Part shown: in pieces, positions 1 through 13,010 of the stretch
Layout of the letters: each line of letters starts with the position of its first letter
How positions within the stretch are numbered: the first letter of the stretch is position 1
DNA from: Paracentrotus lividus
Taxonomy: Eukaryota; Echinodermata; Echinoidea; Camarodonta; Echinidae
Reading direction: 5' to 3'
Assembly (NCBI GenBank): GCA_940671915.1
Contig: CALNVZ010002974.1
Span: 20,514,664-20,578,663 of the forward strand
DNA: 64,000 bases
The notes under the pieces: generated by a model
Told to the model about the DNA's origin: nothing
The model's database searches: none
What the model saw: the letters and a program-made list of their open reading frames with translations, nothing else
Translations under genes and position numbers: made by a program

Positions 1-1718
1 GGACTTCTTTGGCAATACTTTTTTTTGCCCTCTGATAGTTATAATGAATGCACAACAGAGTATTATCCATACAATTGTAGATAAAGAGTGTTAAAATACA
101 TTACTTTTTAAGTGTCCAACTAAACAGATTATTACACATGTACATGAATACAAATTACGCTTGCCAAAATCTAAATAACAAATAATGAAATTCTGGGCTT
201 GCACTGGGCAGTTTTAGATTGCGCTATAATCAGGTTTTAGCATGCATCACCATGAATGCTCTAAAAAAAAAAATCTGATTTAATCAGATCTTAAAGCAAA
301 AGAACGACTTCAAGCACAGGCATCCCTACAGGGCTTTGCCCCCCCCCCCCCCCATTAAAAGCAAATTTTTCTGCCTGCACAATCGCTACTTGTTGGTAAC
401 CGGCCCTAAAAGAATAATAATTTATTACCTGTTTTATTTTTTAAAAATTTAAAAAAGGAGGAAACAAAACAAACAAAAAATCTCGATATCACTACTAAGC
501 TATGGTTCAGTATTGCGTCTGCCACTCTCAAGAATGTTATATTTTGTCAGCAGATCATTACAAATTATAAACTTTTCATCTTTTTGCATGTGGGGAAATT
601 TGGTCCCCCACCCTCAATACAAAATGGTCTAAATCTAGTGCAATTCCTCAGATTCCCAGAGTAAAAATTTATCTTTTGATATTGTGTAAAAAGAGACCTT
701 TTTCCATAGTATTTACTGTAATACATTCAATGCCACTCAACACAAAATTGTGTTGACTTGTCCTAGTTCCTTGGCATATTTTACTTCTTGATTGAATATT
801 TTTTTACATCTCAAATTCAATTAGCGATTCCTGGATTGTGAATCATAGAGCTGCAGTCTCATTTGGATCAAGTACCCTTTTAAACAGAATAGTAAAATAA
901 ATCACAAAAAGGGGGGAAAATAAGAAGAAAGCTGTCATACTGTTTTCCTCTTCTTCTACAAGATCATTAAGCAACATGTGACATGGACTCATGTAACGTA
1001 AAATCACATGTGCTGATTGTGTATTAAATTAGACAACCTTCCGGGGTACAAAACATTGGCAAGAAATTCACAAATTTGATGTTTTGACATGATAAATTTG
1101 GTTAATAATTTTCAACATTATGTAAAGGCTTCTTGATAATGATGCAACAAGGAAATATACATACAAGGTTACAAATGACTTAGAACTAAAATTGTTGTAA
1201 TCTGGAGTCAGTTTATCTGGAAGGGAGGGGTGTCTTGACTAATTTTCTATTCAAAGGTAAACCATTTAAACAAAGTTTTAAAAAGTATTGACTGCTGATA
1301 TTTATTAATGTATAAATACTAATATTTTATGTCCAAGAAGCACTTGATGAAAGAAATAATTTAGAAATAATCTTATTTTTACACAAAATCAATGACAAAC
1401 AGATTGTACATTACAATCAAGTCTATTCAGTTTCTGTTTGTAAAAGTCTTAATATGAGTAAAACATGAACAGTGAAAACATGAAAAGCAACATAAATGAT
1501 ATTGGACTGATGCCAAATCTAACATTGTTAGACACACGTAATGATGTATGAAGGGCAACAAAAGGAAATATTTGTTGACTGTTTTTCATGATCAGTCATG
1601 AAAATCCACCTGGTAAAGAAATCATGACATCATTCTGGATTAAATTAACCAAGATGATAAATATTGTGACATGATAGAACAGTAAACATGTGCTTCATGT
1701 TCAAAGTGTTAAACAACA
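1..1718. other. No gene seen; AT-rich intergenic DNA
   Basis: I see no convincing exon, RNA gene or complete repeat here. There is a poly-C run near 341-353 and several short A/T runs. It is ordinary AT-rich non-coding sequence as far as can be read by eye. Confidence 0.6.
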
Positions 1719-1720
1719 TA

Positions 1721-2725
1721 CAGTGGTGGCCAAAATTATTAGAACACCTGAACCTACACAAAGTCTATGGGATTATTAATGCCCTAGTTCAATTGCAGAA
1801 ATCAGATTAAAGATATCTTTTGGGTGCCATGAGCTTTCATGACTTTTTAGCATAGGGTCTGACGCATATGTTGATACAAAATTTATATAGTTTCGACCAT
1901 TTGGTAATGCGCAGCATTAAAATAGTTGCGCTATGCGCTTTTGGTTTCCCCATAGACTTGTGTATTAAACATGTAGTCCCAATGCAAAAAAGTAAAATGC
2001 CAGTTACATATGCCGATTGCTCAAAAATTATTAGAGGTAGAAGTATGAAACTTAGCAGGCTTATCTATTCTTATATACCTCAAATACATTCTAAGTTTCA
2101 GCAAACTTGGTCGAATGGGGAGGGTGGATTCGCCCCACCCTTGGTGGTGAGATGACCAAAATAACAATGCCCATTAAAGGTTAAGACTATTTTTTTTTAT
2201 TATTTAATGAGGAAACTCCTTGTAAATGTATATTTTTAAAAGGAAATTTCATAAGCAATTCAAATATGTTGAAATATTAAGGGTCACTGGAACAATGGAC
2301 TTAAATAGGGGCACTGAATTAAAAATTTGGGGCCCTTCAAAAAATAATTTAAAAATCCCCACGTAAGATGTAACTACTTCACCCTGTGTTGTTATAAATA
2401 CCATTTTTGACATCCTCAGGAAATTTCCTTTCAGAAAATATATACTTTTTTAGGGAGAGGCTTGAAATGTTTGAAGTTATGACACTTTGATCCTGAAAAG
2501 GGCAAGATTTTTAAATTTTGCAATTGGTGGTGTCACATAAAAAAAAGGGGCGACTTGGGGGCGAGTTCCCAACGCATGACTTTGTTATTTAGTTTTTAAA
2601 GCATAATGATGATATTCGGAGACATTCCAACCATTTTATAGGTGTTTAAATGGTCAACTGAATAAAAATTATTAAAATCATTTAATAAACATGCTTGGTG
2701 TTCTAATAATTTTGGCCACCAACTG
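1721..2725. mobile_element. Non-autonomous Tc1/mariner-like element, about 1 kb
   Basis: The left end reads CAGTGGTGGCCAAAATTATT and continues for 28 bases. The reverse complement is found at 2697-2725 with a single extra A near the tip. Each end is flanked by TA (1719-1720 and 2726-2727), the target duplication expected of Tc1/mariner insertion. The CAGTGGTGGCCAAAA start is typical of Tc1-family termini. A 95-codon open frame inside (1868-2155) has no transposase motif, so the copy appears non-autonomous. Ends and target site are seen directly; the family assignment comes from knowledge of such termini. Confidence 0.85.
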
Positions 2726-2974
2726 TATGTTTTGTAGTAGCACAACTACCCCCCCCCCTGCCGCCCAAGACAACTACCCCCACCAGATAAACACCCCTCA
2801 CCCTAATACTGGTAAGTTGTAGTCCTGGGGGATGTTATCTCCAAGTTCTGTTAAAGTAACTCCTGTAGCTAGGAAGTTGTTAGTAAAGTTACCAATGACT
2901 TTACAAAGACTGTTACATTTTATTGGGTGCTATAATCACACTCTTGATCATTTAGCATTTAAGATCTGATCACC

Positions 2975-3011
2975 AGTCGTTTGTAAAGTCATGCAAAATT
3001 TACAAACGACT
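2975..3011. repeat. Perfect short hairpin, 13-bp arms
   Basis: AGTCGTTTGTAAA is followed after 11 bases by its exact reverse complement TTTACAAACGACT. The matching place in the right arm (about 14580-14612) is altered, so the hairpin is intact only here. No function is evident. Confidence 0.7.
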
Positions 3012-4066
3012 AGGTGAAATACCCCCTGGGGTAACTTTGTCCGGGGGAAGTTGTCAGGGTATGATTAAACTAGAATCCCATCTTTTCTGATATTTCCATT
3101 GTCAGCATAAGGTGACAAATGAAAATTACAATATTAAAGTCATATGTAGTTGTATGTGCAGTGCAGATGTATGTGTAATCTTAAATGATATGCTGTACAT
3201 GTAGACCGGAACTGCTTAAGTTAGAAAAAGAAATTGTTTCATCAGATTACATACATTTTGGTATATAGCATAATGATGGTGGCTGGGGAAGGGTGTCGAG
3301 ATGGAGAATGGGGGGGGGGGATCATACACACAGTTTGGCATGAGGAGAAGGGTCCACCCTATTACTTTAAGAGGCCATGATCGACACATTATATGTCACA
3401 CGACTGCTGCTAGAACATCCGCATCATCCATAACCAAGTCTGACTGTGGGGATTCATGAAAGATAATATTGTCATAAATCACATGTCACATTCAGTGTAC
3501 CGTGAATCCCACGGCTAATCAATATACATAGTCTCTGATATCATATCCAGATCTTCCACCTCGACATACATCACACTGGTGATTGAGAATTTGGTCTTTC
3601 GACACACATGAAGTGCAGGGTGTGGAGAAATCCTATTCCCACTTAAGGCCCATTTTAGATCAAAAAAGTTTGTGGAAGATTTTTCTTATTTGATCAAGTT
3701 GATGAGCTGAAGTAATTGAGCACACCAATCACCCATGTAAATGTACTTTGAACAAATAAATAAAATGAAATAAAGAAAGATAAATTTGAGATGATGTGAA
3801 GTCAGTCCCCCTCATATTGCACATTAAATAAATGTTAGGTAACAGGAGTATTCTGTTATGTTTTAAAACATTTTTCAAATAATGCTTTTGAGAAAACAAA
3901 AAAAAATAAAAACAAAAACAAATGCAATTTATATCATAAACATTTACTTCACAAGTAGAGTATTGTTATTCATTGGTTTTAACAAATGCTTGTCACCTGC
4001 TAAAGATCTAAATTTATGTGGTCATTTTCAAACGTGAGAGACATGACATTTGGACTGATAGAAGGA

Positions 4067-4087
4067 ATGGATGGATGGATGGATGGA
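4067..4087. repeat. (GGAT)n microsatellite
   Basis: About five tandem copies of ATGG/GGAT. The mirrored place in the right arm (around 13470-13490) is shorter and interrupted. Confidence 0.75.
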
Positions 4088-4512
4088 AGAAGTGAATGGA
4101 TCATGACTACCATATTATGTATAATGTATGAGTGGCATGTGTCATTACCAGTTGGATTTGAATTTTACAATTGGTCCTGGAAATTATGATTAAAAAACAG
4201 TGCGTGAGTGACACAACAAAAAATAGACATGGGTTTCTGAATATTATTGGTTACGGTTGGATTTGTGCCCAAGTAGATCTCTAAGGGTACCATAAGTGCT
4301 GGTATATGTTCATGAATAGTGTACCTCTCTGACATTTATTGTCCTTATCAATCATTTCCTCTGTGTAAAACGGTCCACCTCTATGTGTCGTGAGTGACAC
4401 GACATCCAAAACGTGAGTGACACGACCAGTGCCAAATGCAACAATTCAAGTAAATAACTAGATCCAAATTACATGTACCTGTGTGTATATGCCATGTTAG
4501 AGTAGTCCATGA

Positions 4513-5040
4513 TAATTACTTTAAGAGCTACTGTCTGAGAGAATCAGGCAGGGGGTGGAACATGGGGGTCGGCAATTTTCTTTCATACTTTGAAGTTTTA
4601 ATACATTTAGGTTAAAACTTAGAAAAATAGTATTAGAATTTTATAATCATAATTATCTTCATAATTATCACAACCCCCTTAAAATGGCCTTTTCGGGTAC
4701 TACTTAAATTGGCAAATTTCAAATTTAGCACTGTTTTCAACACTAATAAAAATGTATTTAAAATTGTGCAAATCATTTGAAATTTAGTGGCTGACTTTTC
4801 CAAACCTATCCCTATAACGCTGTATAGGTGATATTTTGCATAAGTAATTTGATCATTCCATTATCTCAGGAGGGGTGACGCAATTTTCCTGACTTTTTAG
4901 GAATGCCAAAATAGCCTATTTTGGGCTATCTTTGACGTGCTATAAAAAAAATGGCCCAAATTTTTCTGAGCTGATTTTAATATGGGCTATAGGACCAATC
5001 CAGGTGAAGTCATTTCAGGTTTCAAATCCGTGGAGTGTCT
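4513..5040 (-). repeat. Dispersed repeat unit, copy 1 (inside left arm)
   Basis: This unit is present three times. Copy 2 is its mirror inside the right arm (12482-13010), and copy 3 is a diverged copy just outside the right arm (14863-15396). Shared landmarks are ACTCCACGGATTT at one end, a central GATAATTATGA next to a G-run, and CTGTCTGAGAGAATCAGGCA at the other end. No coding sequence is evident. Confidence 0.75.
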
Positions 5041-6177
5041 TTTACTTTTTGTTCACCAGCCGCTTAAAGTATGCTCTTTTTCAAAATGGCAAAAAAGTGT
5101 AGTTTTCAGTCATTATGTGAATCTCTTCTATTATCTTGGATATTGCACTGAAAAGCATTCAGAATTGTTGTAGAATGAGCCATTCTATGAACTAATATAT
5201 TATTTTGTTATTCCTTCACAATGTTTTAAATTTAGTTATTGAATCATACCCATAATACTGAAATAAACGGATCCACAGGAACAATGATCCTAGAAATTTT
5301 TCATGTACATACGTGTAACAGGCAATGTTATTATTGGAAGTCAATCATGACGATAATAATTAGGTTTTATTAAGCTTTGTTTTCATATTCGAGATATTGA
5401 GTTATGGAATATAAGTAGATTTTTTTTTTCGAATTATTATTTTCAAATTCCTCCAAGAGAGGGCGTTTACTAAAAAAAAATCTTCAAAATTTCACTCTGA
5501 AAAAAGAGAAAGAAACAAAATGGATGTAACAAAAATGTAACTGGAATGAAAATACATAATTCATTTTTCATTTTGAGACTCAAGATCACTGAGATGCAAC
5601 AAATAGAAAGACCCACGCCTTTCACCAGAAGTTGGGGCGTCTGTAAAAAAAAAAAAAAAAAAAAAATAATCAAAATACACTGTTTGTCATAACGGTGGAA
5701 TAATTTTCCTGGCTCCAGCGACATTATAATGTTGCTTTGGCTTTAATTTCTTGAATGTGTTCGTCACCGCTTTCAATCTTCGGGATCCTGGCAATAGCTT
5801 GGACGTTCCCTCAACACTTCCCGAGATTTTTCTTCCAAAAACGTTTGTCACCCCAGAAGATGGCCATTTTTGTCATTTTTTCTTATTTATGGGGTCCCTT
5901 TCTGTTTACGCGACCCACCAAGGCCCCCTTCAGTCCTACCACAAGGAAACACGTCTGAGGTGTAGGTAGAGTTGTCATTGTTCTTTAAGTTAAGACTAGT
6001 TTTATGGTTACAGGCTAGATTCTTTTGTCTAGGGGAGGAATGAACCTCAGTCAAAAAAAAAAAAAAAACAACAAAAAAACAAGGGGGGCTTAGCCCCTAG
6101 ATCTTGTTTATAGGCCTATGAGAGAGGGGGAAAATGCGAGCGCGCGGCGTGGGCTGAAAATGTCATTAGGGTACATG

Positions 6178-7941
6178 CAGGTAATATGGGCCCCCTAAGC
6201 TCATTTGCTTAATTTGCTTAAAATTATAAAATGACACACAGTCTAATCTTTGTTTTTATGAATCAATAACTACTGCTCAAACTTTTATTGTGAAGAAAAA
6301 CAATTATCACCAACCCCACTGTCTGCAATATTCAAATGTTGACGTCATCACCAAAGTGCCCAAATTACCTGCATGTGCAGGTAATATGGGCATATGTATT
6401 TAATGTATTTTTTAAAAACTACAATGACTCTACTATGTCTGGAATTTGCTTAAAATGTTGAAAATCATTAACTTTAAGATATCATTTGAAATTATAAGAC
6501 CCTTCAGTAAATACTTTGACTATACCGAGTGAGTCAAAAAAAAACTTTACACCTAGAAAAATGTCAATAAAAACAAAACCAATTTATAAACCAAAAATTA
6601 TTTTACATATTCTGAAAGAGTAACTGCTCCCGCATCTTCTGGTTCCATTTTTGTGTGGTATATCTTTACGCTTGGATAAACACGACGCATTGTTTGCGAA
6701 CATGTCAATGTTCGACATTGTGCAAGAATGGAGTAAAATCAAAACAAACAAAAAGCTATAAAAAGCAACTTCATCCTGATTAAAAAGCATACTTTTAACA
6801 GAAAGTTCTTCCGCTTAATAACTTGGCAGGGGTGTTGTTACACATATTATACTACATTTTGTATGAAAATGATTTAGATCTGTAGAGTCAGGCAGTGAGT
6901 GAGCACACGTCAAAGACAAAATAATCACTTTTTAAAGTATTAGGAGGCATTTTTAGGTTGTCAGTGGCAATTTTACTCTTTTATGTGCACTCATTCGTGC
7001 ATTACTTGACGAGTCAAACTAATTTTCATACAAAATGTAGTCAATATGTGTAACAACACCCCTGCCAAGTTATTTAGTAGAAGACATTTCGTTAAGAAGT
7101 TATGCTATTTTAATCAGGATGAAGTGTGCTTTTTTATAGCTTATTGTTGTTTGATTTCACTCCCATTCTTGCAACATTCGAAATTGACATGTTCGCAACA
7201 ATGCGTTGCGTTCACCCAAGCGTAAAGATATACCTCACAAAATGGTACCAGAAGATGCGGGAGTAGTTACTCTTTCAGATGTAAAATTATTTGGGGTTTA
7301 TAAATTGGTTTTGTTTTTATTGACATTTTTCTAGGTGTAAAGTTTTTTTTGACTCACTCGGTATATTTCTTTTTTTAAATATTATTTAAATATTATTTTC
7401 ATTATACATATCAATATAGGTCTACAATAAGTTATTTATATTAATTATATACTGTGAATATACCCCAAAAAATCGTAGCAAAGAGTTTGATGCCTCATCC
7501 CAATACTAAGTACCAGAATCATTTCCGCCATTTTGGACAGCCCATCTTACCTGCACTAACGTTGCTATGTGAGGCAAGCATTCAATACAACATTAAACCC
7601 CTTCACTACAACAAATTGACCTGTACACGCTGGTATGATCAAAATGAAACTATAAGCTTACTAAGTATACAAACAATTGAGGTTACCCCCTCAAACACTC
7701 TTTCACGATCACATTCTGTGAAATTTAAAATTTTACATCAGGGTAAAAAATGCCGTAAGTTTTACCTACCTTGTTGCTTTACAGCAATTTTCTCGGGGGA
7801 AATTTCAGCATCAGATGCTCTCACGACGATAGATTTTCGTATACAGTTCATTATGAACAACATTATGGCGCTCACACCGGTCACCGGTCTCGACGATTTG
7901 TTTCAGGTGGCCCATATTACCTGCTAGCCCATATAACCTGA
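6178..7941. mobile_element. Foldback-type element with GGTAATATGGGC end repeats
   Basis: The word GCAGGTAATATGGGC occurs at 6178 and again near 6373. Its reverse complement GCCCATATTACCTGC occurs at 7911, and a variant (GCCCATATAACCTG) follows at about 7928. Each end therefore has two copies of the same word and the two ends face each other, suggesting an older element of about 1.76 kb. A second element (6523-7363) lies inside it. A 157-codon open frame at 7454-7927 has no recognisable domain. Exact borders and target duplication are uncertain. Confidence 0.5.
6523..7363. mobile_element. Long-TIR foldback MITE with TA target site
   Basis: The element starts TACCGAGTGAGTC, ends in the reverse complement GACTCACTCGGTA, and is flanked by TA at 6521-6522 and 7364-7365. 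The inverted repeats extend inward for roughly 350 bases on each side, leaving a centre of about 140 bases. Almost the whole element can therefore fold into one hairpin. No transposase frame is present. The short tip and TA duplication suggest mobilisation by a Tc1/mariner-type enzyme, which is inference. Confidence 0.8.
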
Positions 7942-8077
7942 AATGTGTCACTGAGCTGTGTTAAAGTAATTTTGAGTAGATCAATAAGGGATGAGAGGAG
8001 AGAGGGCTCAATGATTTCCAAGCACCTTTCCGCAAACATTGGGGTTAACCCCCAGCTATTGTTCTTTTGAAGAGAAA

Positions 8078-8102
8078 NNNNNNNNNNNNNNNNNNNNNNN
8101 NN
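8078..8102. other. Assembly gap (25 N)
   Basis: The run of N sits exactly at the inner end of the left arm of the giant inverted repeat. That is where an assembler would struggle with a palindrome. Confidence 0.99.
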
Positions 8103-8932
8103 AAGCTGCTTAAAAATGGGTCTTTTTTTTCAAAAACGATGAAAATATGGATATCTTTGTACCTGCTTGCCAAAATGTAGCTATATTTTTGCAATAAACC
8201 CCAAAAGATGTTTGAAAAGCACCTCATACCCGAGCAATATGTCCTTATTAAAATGCAGGCAAATTTAATTTAGTATTTCATTTGTTAACCCCCCCCCCCC
8301 ATATCGCTAATAGGACCTGTCCGCTGTTAGAAAATATACATCTAAATTCTACATAAAACTCATAAATTACTTTGTATCACATACTAGTATATAGGAATAT
8401 GAATAATGAAGGCATAATGACAGAAATAACTTCAATCAAATGTTAATCAAATGGGTACATGGGACTTTCTCGAAACAGTACAAATCTTTAAATAAACATT
8501 TATGGTCACACATATGGATCTTAGTTACGATCCATGCACATATCATCTAATATCACCAAAAGATGACTCCATGAAGTTACATAACACGATAAAGAATGAA
8601 AAAAATCTTGGCAATTTGTTATAATCGCTTTCAATTGAGTTTCTACTGGCACACACAACGATTTATATTTAAAATCATTATAGAAGTCAGAAAGAGAGGG
8701 CAGGGACTTACCCAACTTAAATATGTGGGAGGTTAGGCCTAAAAGTATCCCATGAAAATCTATTGTTGGTTTGTAATATACCCTGTCAGGATTTTCAAGG
8801 AACAAGTGACTCCTGAACTCCTTTGTTTTGTTCCTTATCTAAAGAAAATTGAAGATTTTGTGTTAGTTGTATACAGATAATTTGCAATTAGTTATCAGAG
8901 AAATAAAGAATTTAGTAAGAATAAAAATTTTT

Positions 8933-8963
<31 letters not shown>

Positions 8964-9313
8964 TTGGGGGGGCGGGTGGGGGGTTTGTTGATAGTATCTT
9001 GGGGGCGTGGTGTGGGGGGGTTGGTTCACTCAGATATCATAAGGCCCACTCCCTCCAATATTGTTGGTACCGTATAGGTATTAGGGACAGTCTTAATAAT
9101 TTTGCTTGACTCGGATATTATATCGTAAATGGTCTATATAATTTGGTGGCAGATATTATAGTCTCTTCTATAATCTTTTTGGGTCTCGGATTTTATGAGC
9201 CCTTCCCCCTCCCCCCCCTTCCCCACACATAGCTCACAATATTAATGGTATCTACTGACAGGATTTTTCAGCTCGCGCTGTACGCATCGCATTAATTTTA
9301 AGCTTCATTTTTT
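8103..9313. other. Single-copy spacer between the inverted-repeat arms
   Basis: This 1.2-kb stretch separates the arms. Its only candidate gene sequence is the minus-strand exon at 8521-8838. It also holds a poly-C run near 8288, a long poly-A near 8940-8962, and G-rich stretches around 8965-9020. The left-arm sequence is not repeated here. Confidence 0.6.
8521..8838 (-). CDS. Candidate coding exon, product unknown
   Basis: Read on the minus strand, a good acceptor (TTTTCTTTAG) at 8839-8848 opens a frame of 105 codons that starts IRNKTKEFRSHLFLENPDRV. It ends at a TAA at 8521-8523, close to the sequence CMDRN. A second reading ends the exon at 8712 with a near-consensus donor (G|GTAAGT), giving a 127-nt internal exon. 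The composition looks protein-like, with mixed hydrophobic and charged residues, no homopolymer runs and varied codons. I do not recognise a family and see no partner exon nearby. It may be an isolated exon of a gene extending beyond the inverted repeat, a fragment of an old element, or chance. Confidence 0.33.
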   Translation of the reverse strand: MRNKTKEFRSHLFLENPDRVYYKPTIDFHGILLGLTSHIFKLGKSLPSLSDFYNDFKYKSLCVPVETQLKAIITNCQDFFHSLSCYVTSWSHLLVILDDMCMDRN

Positions 9314-10059
9314 TTTCTCTTCAAAAGAAACAATAGCTGGGGGTTAACCCCAATGTTTCCGGAAATTGGAGTGCTTGGAAATCATTGAGCCCTCTTCTCC
9401 TCTCATCCCTTATTGATCTACTCAAAATTACTTTAAACCACAGCTCAGTACACATTTCAGGTTATATGGGGCTAAGCAGGTATATGGGCACCTGAAACAA
9501 ATCGTCGAGAACCGCGTGACGGTGTGAGCGCCAATAAAGGTTGTTCATAATGAACTGGTAATACGAAAAATCTTATGTCAGTGAGAGCATCTGATGGCTG
9601 AATGTTCCACCGAGAAATTGCTGTAAAGCAACAAGGTAGGTAAAAAACCTTTACGGCATATTTTTTACCCTGATTAAAATTTTAATATTTCACAGAAATG
9701 TTGATCGGTGAAAGAGTGTTTGAGGGGGTAACCTCAGATTGTTTTGTATAACTAGTAAGCTTATAAGTTTCTATTTTGTCATTACCAGCGTGTACAGGTC
9801 AATTTGTTGTAGTGAAGGGGTTTAATGTTGTATGAATGCTTGCCTCACATAGGCAACAGTTAGTCAGTAAGATGGGCTTGTCCAAACATGGGCGAAATGA
9901 TTCTAGTACTTAGTATTGGGATGAGGCATCAAACTCTTTGCTAAACGATTGTTTGGGGTATATTCACAGTTATATAATTAATATAAAATAACTTATTGTA
10001 GACCTATATTGATATGTATAATGAAAATAATATTTAAATAATATTTAAAAAAAGAAATA

Positions 10060-10969
10060 TACCGACGTGTGAGTCACAAAAAAAACTTACACCTAAAGAA
10101 TAATGTCGAATTAAAAACAAAACCATTATAATACCCCAAATAATTTTACTATCTGAAAGAGTAACTACTTCCCCGGCATCTTTCTGGGTCCTATTTGTGA
10201 GGTATATTCTTTACGCTTGGGTGAAACGCAACGAATTGTTTGCGAACATGTCAATTTCGAATCTGTTGCCAAGAAATGGGAAGTGAAATCAAAACAACAA
10301 TAAGCTATAAAAAAGCACACTCATCCTGAATTAAAATAGTCATAACTTCTTAACGAGAAATGTCTTCTACTAAATAACTTGGCCAGGGGTGCTTTGTTAC
10401 ACCATATTGACTACATTTTGTATGAAAATTAGTTTGACTCCGTCAAGTAATGCACGAATGGAGTGCCACATAAAAGAGTAAATTGCCACTGACGAGACTC
10501 TAAAAAATGCCTCCTAATACTTTAAAAAGTGATTATTTTGTCTTTGGACGTTGTGCTCACTCACTCGCCTGAAGGGGGGGGGGGGGGGGCTCTACAGATC
10601 TAAATCATTTTCATACAAATGTAGTTAATATGGTGGTAACAACACCCCTGCCAAGTTATTAAGCGAAGAATTTTCTGTTAAAAAGTTATGCTTTATCTAA
10701 ATACAGCGAATGAAGTTTTGCTTTTTTATAGCTTTCTTGTTTGTTTTGATTTTACTCACATTCTTCACAATTCGACATGGGACATGTTCGCAAACAAGTT
10801 GTCGTGTTTTATCCAAGCGTAAAATATCACCACACAAAAATGGAAACCAGAAAGATGCAGGGAGGCAGTATTTACTCTTTCAATATGTAAAATAAATTTT
10901 TGGGTGTTTATAAAATGGTTTTGTTATGCATTTTTCTAGTGTAAAGTTTTTTTTTGACTTCACTCGGTA
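10060..10969. mobile_element. Right-arm copy of the long-TIR foldback MITE
   Basis: This mirror of the element at 6523-7363 starts TACCGA, ends CTCGGTA, and has TA on each side. It is longer mainly through small insertions and a G-run near 10575-10589. The tip near 10064 has an extra CGT relative to the left-arm copy. Confidence 0.75.
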
Positions 10970-12481
10970 TAAGTCAAAGTTAATTTACTGAAGGGTCTCT
11001 ATAATTTCAACCATGATATCTTAAAGTTAATGATTTTTCAACATTTTAAGCAAATTCCAGACATAGTAGAGTCATTGTAGAGTTTTAAATAAAATACATA
11101 AATACATAATGCCCATATTACCTGCACATCGCAGGTAATTTGGGCACTTTGGTTGCATCGACGCACATTTGAATATTGCAGACAGTTGGTGGGTGATAAT
11201 TGTTTTTCTTCACAATAAAAAGTTTGAGCAGTAGTTATTGATTCATAAAAACAAAGATTGACTGTGTGTCATTTTTATAATTTTAAGCAAATAAAGCAAT
11301 ATGAGCCTTAGGGGCCCATATTACCCTGCATGTACCTGATGACATTTTTCAGCCAGCCGCGCGCTCCGCATCTTCCCGCACTGCTCTCAATAGGCCTATA
11401 AAACAAGATCTTAGGGGCTAAGGCCCCCTTGTTTTTTGTTGTTTTTTTTTTTTTTGACTGAGGTTCATTCCTCCCCTAAGACAAAAAGAATTCTAGCCTG
11501 TAACTTATAAACTAGTTCTAACTTAAGAACAATATGACAACTCTACCACACCTCAGACGTGTTTCTTGTGGTTACAGGACTAGAAGGGGGCCTTGGTGGG
11601 TCGCGTAACGAAAAGGGACCCCATAAATAAGAAAAAATGACAAAAATGGCATCTCTGGGGGTGACAACGTTTTTGGAAGAAAATCTCGGTGATGTTGAGG
11701 GAAACGTCCAAAGCTATTGCCAGGATCCCGAAGATTGAAAGCCTGGTGACGAACACATTCAAGAAATTAAGCCAAAGCAACATTATAAGTCGCTGGAAGC
11801 CAGGAATTATTCCCACCGTTATGAACAAACAGTGTATTTGATTTAATTTTTTTTTTTTTTTTTTACAGACGCCGCCAAACTTCTGTTGAGTGAAAGGACG
11901 TGGGGTCTCTTCTATTTGTTGCATCTCAGTGATTTGAGTCTCAAAATGAAAAATGGAATTATGATATTTTCATTCCCAGTTACATTTTGTAAACAATCCA
12001 TTTTGTTCTTTCTCTTTTTCGTACAGTGAAATTTTGAAGATTTTTTTGTAGTAAACGCCCTCTATCTGGAGGAATTTGAAAATAATAATTCGAAAAAAAA
12101 AAGATCTAAACTTATATTCCATCTTCAATTCTCGATATGAAAACAAAGCTTATAAAACACTAATTATTATCGTCATGATTGACTGCCCAATAAAACATTG
12201 CCTGTTACACGTATGTACATGAAAAATTCTAGGATCAATTGTTCCTGTGGATCCGTTTATTTCAGTATTATGGGTATGATTTCAATAACTAAATTAAACT
12301 TTGAAGGAATAACAAAATAATATTTAGTTCATTAGAATGCTCATTCTACAAACAATTCTTGATGCTTTTCAGATGCAATATCCAAGATAATAGAAGAGAT
12401 TCACATAATGACATGAAACTACACTTTTTCCATTTTGAAAAATGAGCATACTTTAAGCGGCTGGTGAACAAAAATAAGACA

Positions 12482-13010
12482 CTCCACGGATTTTGAAAAC
12501 CTGAAATGACTTCATCCTGGATTGGTCCTATAGCCCAATTAAAATCAGCTTCAGAAAATTTTGGGCACATTTTTATAGCACGTCAAAAATAGCCCAAAAT
12601 AGGTATTTTGCATTCCTAAAAAGTCACGGAAAATTCGTCACCCCTCCTAGATAGTCGGAATATGAATACAAATTACTATGCAATATCACCTATACAGTCA
12701 TGTTATAGGGATAGGTTGAAAAAGTCAGCCACTAAATTTTCAAGATTGATTTTGCACAATATTTATAACATTTTATTAGTGTTGGAAAACAACCGTGCTC
12801 TAAATTGAAATTTCCAATTATAGTAGTAACCCAGAAAGCCCATTTTAAGGGGGTTGTGGATAATTATGAAGATAATTATGAATTAAAAATTCTAATACCT
12901 ATTTTCTAAGTTTTAAAGCCTAAATGTATTAAAACTTCAAGTATGAAAGAAAATTTGCCGACCCCATGTTCCAACCCCTGCCTGATTCCTCAGACAGTAG
13001 CTCTTAAAGT
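12482..13010 (+). repeat. Dispersed repeat unit, copy 2 (inside right arm)
   Basis: Mirror copy of 4513-5040 within the right arm. It is in the same orientation as the third copy at 14863-15396. Confidence 0.75.

Larger units (their letters stand above)
2749..8077 (+). repeat. Left arm of a giant inverted repeat
   Basis: This arm matches 9314-14846 in reverse complement over its whole length. Easily checked anchors are the C-rich start near 2749 against the G-rich end near 14846, the block at 3280-3300 against 14280-14300, the GTGAGTGACACGAC words near 4390 against 13120-13150, and the end at 8050-8077 against 9314-9345. The arm carries nested foldback elements but no gene I can support. It ends at a 25-base gap. 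By eye the left arm looks the cleaner of the two, with fewer apparent extra bases in runs. Confidence 0.9.

Noticed and set aside
1868-2155. 95-codon frame inside the Tc1-like element
   Set aside because: It lacks the helix-turn-helix and catalytic motifs of Tc1/mariner transposases.
4200-4430. CRISPR-like spaced repeats (GTGAGTGACACGAC words)
   Set aside because: There are only three imperfect copies at irregular spacing in a eukaryotic repeat; no array structure.
7454-7927. 157-codon plus-strand open frame in the left arm
   Set aside because: The mirrored sequence in the right arm does not keep the frame, no domain is visible, and the frame ends inside the terminal word of a foldback element.
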